From contig JANYHY010000355.1 of NCBI GenBank assembly GCA_025362165.1, forward strand, positions 1 to 10,410: a stretch of DNA of 10,410 bases. Direction: 5' to 3'. Made by a program: the position numbers and the translations under genes. Positions 6,255-10,410 of the stretch are shown one piece after another. A model generated the notes under the pieces. The model saw only the letters and a list, made by a program, of their open reading frames with translations. It was not told where the DNA came from and searched no databases. This DNA comes from Myxococcales bacterium. GTDB lineage: Bacteria; Myxococcota_A; Polyangia; Polyangiales; Polyangiaceae. Position 1 is the first letter of the stretch. Each line of letters starts with the position of its first letter.

Positions 6255-6458
6255 ATGAAGAAGCGCCAGATGCTGCTTTGCGTGACCGCGACCTCGGTCG
6301 TCGCGGTGGTCGCGTGTCATGGCGACCGTTTGGGAGAGCCCGCAGAGATGGGGAAGATTGCGCCCGCCCTCGTGACCGCGGACGCAGACACTCGCATCGG
6401 CCGCATCGCAGCAGACCAGCCCGACGCCGCGACGCCCCCGCATCCGCTGGCGAAATAA
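6255..6458 (+). CDS. Mini-lipoprotein (paralog 2)
   Basis: A 67-aa protein starting M-K-K-R-Q-M-L-L-C-V-T-A-T-S-V-V-A-V-V-A-C. V-V-A-C is a good lipobox, so Cys21 is the likely lipidated residue and the mature lipoprotein would be only about 47 residues. The mature chain (H-G-D-R-L-G-E-P, then D-A-D and D-A-A-T-P-P-H-P) has no recognisable domain and looks disordered. It lies 47 bp after paralog 1 and 22 bp before the ferritin-like gene. GTAGGATC just upstream supplies an AGGA ribosome binding site. The function is unknown. Confidence 0.65.
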   Translation: MKKRQMLLCVTATSVVAVVACHGDRLGEPAEMGKIAPALVTADADTRIGRIAADQPDAATPPHPLAK

Positions 6459-6467
6459 GCCGGATCG

Positions 6468-6473
6468 AAGGAG
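6468..6473 (+). promoter_or_regulatory. Ribosome binding site of the ferritin-like gene
   Basis: AAGGAG, 7 nt before the ATG at 6481, is the strongest ribosome binding site in this plus-strand cluster. It selects the ATG over the adjacent in-frame TTG at 6478. Confidence 0.7.
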
Positions 6474-6480
6474 ACGCTTG

Positions 6481-7320
6481 ATGGGTCAACTGTTCGAGCT
6501 CGAGTGGCTTGGTGGCGCGACGGAGCACTTCTTCCGCCGCGCGCGTCCGGACGCTTCGACCGTGCCGTGGGGGACGATTGACACGAGCCGGTACTCGCCG
6601 GAGCTGCTCGCGGCGGTCCGCCAATCGTGGACGGAGGTGTCGATGAACGAGTACCGCGCGGCGGCGTCCTTCGCCGAGCTGGTGCGCGCGCTCATCGAGG
6701 CGATGGCGCCTCTAGACATGATCGGGATGGCGAGCGATTTTCTCGCCGACGAGGTCTTGCATACCGAGCTCGCCGCGCGCGTCGCGATGGAGCTTGGCGG
6801 GGCTGCGCCGCTAGAGGTCGACATGGATCGCTTCGCGGTGCGCGCCGATCGCTCGCTTAGCGCACGGCAGCGCGCCAACGAGCTGATGGTGCGCGTCTGT
6901 TGCATCGGCGAGGCGTTCGCGGCTGGGATGGGCGTCCCCGCGCTGAAGCTCGATTCGCTGCCGATGATCAAACGCATCAACGAGATCATCATGGCCGACG
7001 AAGCGCGGCACCAGCGGCTCGGCGCGCTCTACCTCGAGTGGACCGCTGACGAGTGGGACGCGGAAGAGAAGGCGCGGCTCTCGCGCGTCGTGGAGCACGC
7101 GATCGGTGGGCTGCGCACGTTCTGGTCCGGCACACCGAGCGCGGTGGTAGATGGTGTCACGGCTCGCGGCTTGCGCGTCGAGCATCTGCACGAGCTCGGG
7201 TGGCTCGAGTCTGCGCGCGCGATGCCTCTCGCCCGCGAAGTTGCGCAGGGACTCCTTACTCCGCTGGAGCGCCACGGCGTGACGATCGGCTCGGAGACGC
7301 GCGCTTCGTTGTTCGGGTGA
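6481..7320 (+). CDS. Ferritin-like diiron domain protein
   Basis: A 279-aa, mostly helical protein without a signal peptide. Carboxylate and histidine ligands occur in the order expected for a four-helix diiron bundle: E57 (M-N-E-Y-R), then E91-x-x-H94 (A-D-E-V-L-H) 34 residues later, E144 (I-G-E-A-F), and E174-x-x-H177 (A-D-E-A-R-H). This is the E ... D-E-x-x-H ... E ... D-E-x-x-H scheme shared by ferritin-like proteins and by AurF-type N-oxygenases. The residues around it (S-F-A-E-L, F-L-A-D-E-V-L-H-T-E-L-A) are typical of uncharacterised ferritin-like proteins. A C-terminal region of about 80 residues lies beyond the bundle. Whether it stores iron, detoxifies peroxide or oxygenates a substrate cannot be told. 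It lies 22 bp after a mini-lipoprotein gene, so it may be in an operon with both paralogs. Confidence 0.8.
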   Translation: MGQLFELEWLGGATEHFFRRARPDASTVPWGTIDTSRYSPELLAAVRQSWTEVSMNEYRAAASFAELVRALIEAMAPLDMIGMASDFLADEVLHTELAARVAMELGGAAPLEVDMDRFAVRADRSLSARQRANELMVRVCCIGEAFAAGMGVPALKLDSLPMIKRINEIIMADEARHQRLGALYLEWTADEWDAEEKARLSRVVEHAIGGLRTFWSGTPSAVVDGVTARGLRVEHLHELGWLESARAMPLAREVAQGLLTPLERHGVTIGSETRASLFG

Positions 7321-7331
7321 TCGCTTCTTGC

Positions 7332-7395
7332 GCGGCAGGTGGGGCTGGCGAAGCCAATCCGCCTATTTGTTGTCGTTCGCCGAAGGCGGCGACAA
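7332..7395 (+). repeat. 64-bp dispersed structured repeat, copy 2
   Basis: This copy reads on the plus strand and begins 12 bp after the ferritin-like stop. It has the same length as copy 1 (5773-5836), with 53 of 64 positions identical by hand count. The first hairpin (7343-7355) is unchanged. The second (7370-7395) pairs TTGTCG with CGACAA and, past a bulged T, TCGCC with GGCGG around a GAA loop. Relative to copy 1, one pair changes from T-A to C-G on both sides and two others switch between Watson-Crick and G-T, so the stem is preserved. It overlaps the 3' end of the CHAD gene, giving its stop codon and last residues (about S-P-P-S-A-N-D-N-K). No T-tract follows the hairpin. Confidence 0.8.
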
Positions 7396-8196
7396 GACGA
7401 TCTTCGGCTCGATCAGCATCTTCTCCACGACGCGAGCCCGCCTCCCACCGAGCGCCGCGATCGCGGCGGTCTTCACGTCGAGAGGCAGCAGCCTCGCGCG
7501 CCGGATCACGAGCGCGGCGACGTCCAGGTCGTGGATCTCGCCGAGGCGCTTCTGGAACTTCGCCGCCGACTCCGCGCACGCTGCGAGCTCCGGCCCGAGC
7601 GCGCTTGCGAGGACCTCTGCGGCGTAGCGGAGACCTTTGTACGCGATGCGCAGCGCGTGCAAGCCGATGACGTCCGTCGTGTCCGCCGTGTCCCGTTGCG
7701 TGACGCGATCGTGCGCCAGCATCACGCTCTGACGCGCGAACTTCAAAAGCGGCTTGTTGCGCGCTGGATCGATCGGCAACAGTAACAGCGCGTGCAGGAG
7801 ATCGCTGGCGCGTGACAAGTCACCTGTCGAGAGGCCGCGCACCACGGCCTTGCGCAGGCGGAGCTCGCGCCGCTTTCGCATCGCGCACCACTCGGTGAGC
7901 TCCCTGTCTTGGATCAAGAGCTCGCCGAGCGTGGCGAGCAGGACCTCAGCGTCTCGGAGCTCGCCCGTCGAGCGATGCACGATCGTGTACGCCTCGCGCA
8001 CCGCGTCCGCGTAGTGCCGACCGAAGATCGGTCGCGCGAGCTTCAACAGCACGCGCATGCGACGGATGCCGACGCGGAGATCGTGCACGGCCTCGTCGTC
8101 CGCCGAGCGAAGCACACGAGGCAATGCGCGGTCGATCTCTCGATCACACGCCGTGAGCGCTCGCACGAGGAACGGCCCCGTGAGTCGGGAGGTCAT
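7363..8196 (-). CDS. CHAD domain protein
   Basis: A 277-aa, helical, Arg-rich cytoplasmic protein. The conserved basic helices of the CHAD fold are visible: V-H-D-L-R-V-G-I-R-R-M-R (37-48), L-H-A-L-R-I-A-Y-K-G-L-R-Y (179-191) and F-Q-K-R-L-G-E-I-H-D-L-D-V (214-226). CHAD domains bind inorganic polyphosphate through such basic residues, and CHAD proteins have been seen on polyphosphate granules. No CYTH domain is attached. The start is the ATG at 8196, which overlaps the RNase J stop as ATGA with AGGA just upstream, so translation is probably coupled. An in-frame start at 8241 would add 15 residues inside RNase J and is unlikely. The last residues are encoded by a 64-bp dispersed repeat, so the native C-terminus may have been replaced. 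Confidence 0.88.
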   Translation of the reverse strand: MTSRLTGPFLVRALTACDREIDRALPRVLRSADDEAVHDLRVGIRRMRVLLKLARPIFGRHYADAVREAYTIVHRSTGELRDAEVLLATLGELLIQDRELTEWCAMRKRRELRLRKAVVRGLSTGDLSRASDLLHALLLLPIDPARNKPLLKFARQSVMLAHDRVTQRDTADTTDVIGLHALRIAYKGLRYAAEVLASALGPELAACAESAAKFQKRLGEIHDLDVAALVIRRARLLPLDVKTAAIAALGGRRARVVEKMLIEPKIVLSPPSANDNK

Positions 8197-9833
8197 TGGT
8201 CCTCTGCGATCGTGACGATCGTCGACGGCTTGATCCCGCACGCCTTGTGGAAGACACGCCGCGTTGCCAACCGCACGGCCTCGAGCGCAGACTCTCGGTC
8301 ACGTCCGCTCGACGACTCCCAAGCGTTCGCGGCTTCGCGCTCTGCGTCAGCGATCGTCCGCTTGTTCTTCTCCTCGTCGAGCACCCCGCGGGTGGAGACG
8401 CGCGCGTTGGCGAGCATGCCCGCGCGCACGACGAGCACGACGACCACGACGCCATCGCTCGCCATCGCTCGGCGCTCGCGGATGATCTCGGGAGCGACCG
8501 CCGTACCTTCCCAGCACCACACGCGCCCCGTCCGCACGCGACCCACGCTGCGCAGCCCCTCATCCGCGTGGATCTCGAGCACCTCGCCGTTCTCGATCAC
8601 GGCTACGTCGGGCACTCCGCACTCGCGCGCCAGCGATGCATGACGTGTCAAGTGATGCAGCGTCCCGTGGAGTGGGAAGAAGCTGCGCGGACGGACGAGC
8701 TCGAGCATCCTCTTCTGCTCGGCGCGATGCGCGTGGCCGCTCGTGTGGATGCGCCGATCGCTCGCCCAAGAGACCACGTTCACGCCGCGTCGGAGCAGCT
8801 CGGTCATCATCGCGGACACCTCGAGCTCACTGCCCGGGATCGCGCGTGAGGAGAGGATCACCGTGTCTCCTGCGGCGAGCGCGAGACCAGGGTGCTCCGC
8901 GCGAGCGAGGCGGCTGAGGGCTCCGCGCGTCTCGCCTTGAGTGCCCGTCGCCACTGCGAGGATGCGGTTTCGCTCGAGCTCTCTCGCGCGCGACGCGGAC
9001 CACGTGAGCTCGCTCGGCCACGCGAGGTAGCCCGTCTCTCGCGCCACCGCCGCGTGACGCTCCACGCTGCGCCCCATCGGCACGATGCGCCGGTTCGTTC
9101 GGCGAGCGATGTCGCCGAGCATGCGAAGTCGATGGACGTTGGAGGCGAACATGGCGACGATCACCGCGCCCTCTGCGCGCGAGATCACGTCGAACAGCGC
9201 AGCGCCGACGTCGGTCTCGCTCGAGGTGGTCCCCTGCGCGTCGATGTTCGTCGAGTCGCTCATCAACAGCCGAACGCCTTCGTCGCCGAGCTCACGAAAG
9301 CGCGCCTCGTCGAACGTCTGTCCGTCCGGAGGGTTCTCATCGAACTTGAAATCACCCGTGTGGATCACCATGCCTGCCGCGGTCTTGATCGCGAGCGCGG
9401 TGGCGTCTGCGATCGAGTGCGTGACGCGGATGGGTTCGACCTCGAACGGGCCCACGCGGAACGGCTCGCGCGGCGCGGTCGACTCGAGCCGAGCGTGATC
9501 GAGGATCTCGTGATCCCTGATGCGATCTCGGATGAGGCCCAGCGCGTACGGCGGCGCCCACACCGGCACGTCGAAGCGACGCAAGAAATACGGCAGCGCG
9601 CCGATGTGGTCCTCGTGGCCATGCGTGATGATCACGCCAGCGATGCGATCTCGATAAGCCTCGAGCGCTCCGAGCTCCGGGTGCACGACGTCCACGCCGA
9701 GCCCGCGATGATCGAACGTCACGCCGCAGTCCACGAGGATGACTTGTCCGTCTTGCTCTATCGCGAGGCAGTTCATGCCCACCTCGCCAAGACCGCCGAG
9801 CGCGAACAGTCGAGCCGTGTTCGCCGCGCTCAT
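8193..9833 (-). CDS. rnj: Ribonuclease J
   Basis: A 546-aa metallo-beta-lactamase/beta-CASP nuclease, close to the usual 550-560 aa of RNase J. Motifs in order: H-G-H-E-D-H (71-76), V-T-H-S (137-140), H-T-G-D-F-K-F-D (158-165), S-D-S-T-N (192-196), F-A-S-N (229-232), G-R-S (254-256), A-T-G-T-Q-G-E (295-301), I-P-G-S-E (332-336) and H-T-S-G-H-A-H (363-369). The F-x-P-L-H-G-T (386-391) motif has Thr in place of the common Glu. The zinc ligands and the beta-CASP histidines are all present. RNase J enzymes combine endonuclease and 5'-3' exonuclease activity in mRNA decay and rRNA maturation. The start is placed at 9833, which aligns with the usual R-L-F-A-L-G-G-L-G-E-V-G-M-N; an upstream TTG at 9875 would add 14 residues across a palindrome. 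It leads a two-gene operon with the CHAD protein. Confidence 0.93.
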   Translation of the reverse strand: MSAANTARLFALGGLGEVGMNCLAIEQDGQVILVDCGVTFDHRGLGVDVVHPELGALEAYRDRIAGVIITHGHEDHIGALPYFLRRFDVPVWAPPYALGLIRDRIRDHEILDHARLESTAPREPFRVGPFEVEPIRVTHSIADATALAIKTAAGMVIHTGDFKFDENPPDGQTFDEARFRELGDEGVRLLMSDSTNIDAQGTTSSETDVGAALFDVISRAEGAVIVAMFASNVHRLRMLGDIARRTNRRIVPMGRSVERHAAVARETGYLAWPSELTWSASRARELERNRILAVATGTQGETRGALSRLARAEHPGLALAAGDTVILSSRAIPGSELEVSAMMTELLRRGVNVVSWASDRRIHTSGHAHRAEQKRMLELVRPRSFFPLHGTLHHLTRHASLARECGVPDVAVIENGEVLEIHADEGLRSVGRVRTGRVWCWEGTAVAPEIIRERRAMASDGVVVVVLVVRAGMLANARVSTRGVLDEEKNKRTIADAEREAANAWESSSGRDRESALEAVRLATRRVFHKACGIKPSTIVTIAEDQ

Positions 9834-9836
9834 CGC

Positions 9837-9856
9837 CACTTGCTCTAGAGCAAGTG
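9837..9856. promoter_or_regulatory. 20-bp perfect palindrome beside the RNase J start
   Basis: CACTTGCTCTAGAGCAAGTG is a perfect inverted repeat with 10-bp arms. It is in the 59-bp gap between the divergent RNase J and ATPase genes and ends 3 bp before the RNase J ATG. As DNA it could be an operator serving both genes. As RNA it could form an 8-bp stem with a CTAG loop that covers the ribosome binding region. No standard Shine-Dalgarno sequence is otherwise visible for RNase J. The regulator is unknown. Confidence 0.5.
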
Positions 9857-9892
9857 AGCCCCAGATGAAACCCACGGACCATGCTAGTGACG

Positions 9893-10410
9893 ATGGGCAT
9901 GTCCGGTGTCGGCGACAGACGCTTGCTCATCGTCACGGGCAAAGGTGGTGTCGGTAAGACGACGGTCGCCGCCGCGCACGCTTTAGCGCTCGCGCAGCGG
10001 GGCAAGAAGGTGCTCGTCGCGATGTGCAACGCGAAGGAGCGACTGAGCGTGATGCTCGGCTCCGACCTCATCGGCGCCGAGGTGATGCAAGCAGCGCCCA
10101 ACGTGTGGGCCGTCAACATGACGCCGGACCGGGCGCTGGAAGAGTACGGCTCGCTCGCCCTCAAATCGAAGGCGCTCTACACGATGCTCTTCGACAACAA
10201 CTACGTGCGCACCTTCTTTCGTGCGGTGCCCGGGATGCAGGAGTGGTCGCTGCTCGGCAAGGCGTGGTGGCACACGATCGAGACCGCAGCGGACGGCTCG
10301 CTCAAGTACGACGTCGTGATCCTCGACGCGCCAGCGACTGGGCACGGCCTCGACATGCTCCGCGTGCCGAAGGTGATCGTCGACATCGTTCCGCCTGGTT
10401 TGCTGCGACG
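9893..10410 (+). CDS. ArsA/GET3-like P-loop ATPase, N-terminal part (runs off right edge)
   Basis: The reading frame is open to the right edge, so about 172 residues are seen. G-K-G-G-V-G-K-T-T (16-24) is the deviant Walker A motif of the SIMIBI class (MinD/ArsA/GET3), including its signature lysine. I-L-D-A-P-A-T-G-H-G-L-D-M-L-R (143-157) is the switch-like motif typical of ArsA/anion-transporting ATPases. After the second strand, V-A-M-C-N-A-K-E-R-L replaces the usual D-x-D-P-A-H-S-L, so part of the usual switch region is altered; this is seen in some bacterial ArsA-like proteins that occur as pairs. The start is uncertain: ATGs at 9881, 9893 and 9899 are all in frame, with no decisive ribosome binding site. 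An arsenite role is not supported, since no other ars gene is visible. It is divergent from RNase J across a 20-bp palindrome. Confidence 0.82.
   Translation, partial: MGMSGVGDRRLLIVTGKGGVGKTTVAAAHALALAQRGKKVLVAMCNAKERLSVMLGSDLIGAEVMQAAPNVWAVNMTPDRALEEYGSLALKSKALYTMLFDNNYVRTFFRAVPGMQEWSLLGKAWWHTIETAADGSLKYDVVILDAPATGHGLDMLRVPKVIVDIVPPGLLR

Noticed and set aside
5773..7395. The 64-bp pair as ends of a transposon enclosing the lipoprotein and ferritin-like genes
   Set aside because: The copies are in inverse orientation, as transposon ends would be, but no transposase lies between them, the elements have structured interiors instead of simple terminal repeats, and no target duplication is visible.
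8892..9848. Open plus-strand frame of over 300 codons
   Set aside because: It lies entirely antisense to RNase J, whose motifs are complete. The translation is Arg/Ala/His-rich without domain features.
1..10410. CRISPR array, tRNA, rRNA or prophage genes
   Set aside because: No regularly spaced direct repeats, no tRNA-like cloverleaf with a T-loop GTTCGAATC-type core, and no phage or integrase-like protein were seen on either strand.

Overview
The window is high-GC bacterial chromosome with myxobacterial character (Polyangia/Sorangiineae-like). This is inferred from protein style, not from any marker gene: tandem Cys-rich proteins with MopE-type E-C-D-x-x-D-N-D-C-N-G repeats, a CHAD protein joined to RNase J, a ferritin-like protein next to Asp/Ala-rich mini-lipoproteins, and an ArsA-like ATPase. 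No rRNA, tRNA, CRISPR array, insertion sequence or prophage gene was seen.

Layout. (1) 1-1099, minus strand: two tandem paralogous secreted MopE-repeat proteins; the downstream copy runs off the left edge. (2) 1100-1212: a divergent control region with a 16-bp perfect palindrome over a candidate promoter. (3) 1213-3227, plus strand: tlyA (rRNA 2'-O-methyltransferase with an S4 domain) coupled through a GTGA overlap to a 12-TM MFS exporter. (4) 3200-3916, minus: a CPBP-family intramembrane protease whose 3' end overlaps the MFS gene tail to tail. (5) 3917-4176: a 260-bp gap with one GC-rich hairpin. (6) 4177-5747, minus: a UbiA-superfamily prenyltransferase of the decaprenyl-phosphate phosphoribosyltransferase type, followed by a small protein of unknown function. 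(7) 5748-5889: a divergent region carrying copy 1 of a 64-bp structured repeat. (8) 5890-7320, plus: two tandem mini-lipoprotein paralogs and a diiron ferritin-like protein with a strong ribosome binding site. (9) 7332-7395: copy 2 of the repeat, at the convergent junction with the next operon. (10) 7363-9833, minus: RNase J, then a CHAD protein joined by an ATGA overlap. (11) 9834-9892: a short divergent region with a 20-bp perfect palindrome beside the RNase J start. (12) 9893 to the right edge, plus: an ArsA/GET3-like P-loop ATPase, incomplete.

Most genes look like ordinary housekeeping or accessory genes. The least explained signal is the 64-bp repeat pair. The copies lie on opposite strands, have the same length, are about 83% identical by hand alignment, and can form a bulged hairpin whose differences keep the base pairing, including one full C-G to T-A exchange. 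One copy sits in the presumed leader of the prenyltransferase gene. The other supplies the last codons and stop of the CHAD gene. Other points are the mosaic identity of the two MopE-type paralogs, the two palindromes in divergent control regions, and the coupling of RNase J to a likely polyphosphate-binding CHAD protein. All assignments come from reading the sequence and from family knowledge; no database search was run.
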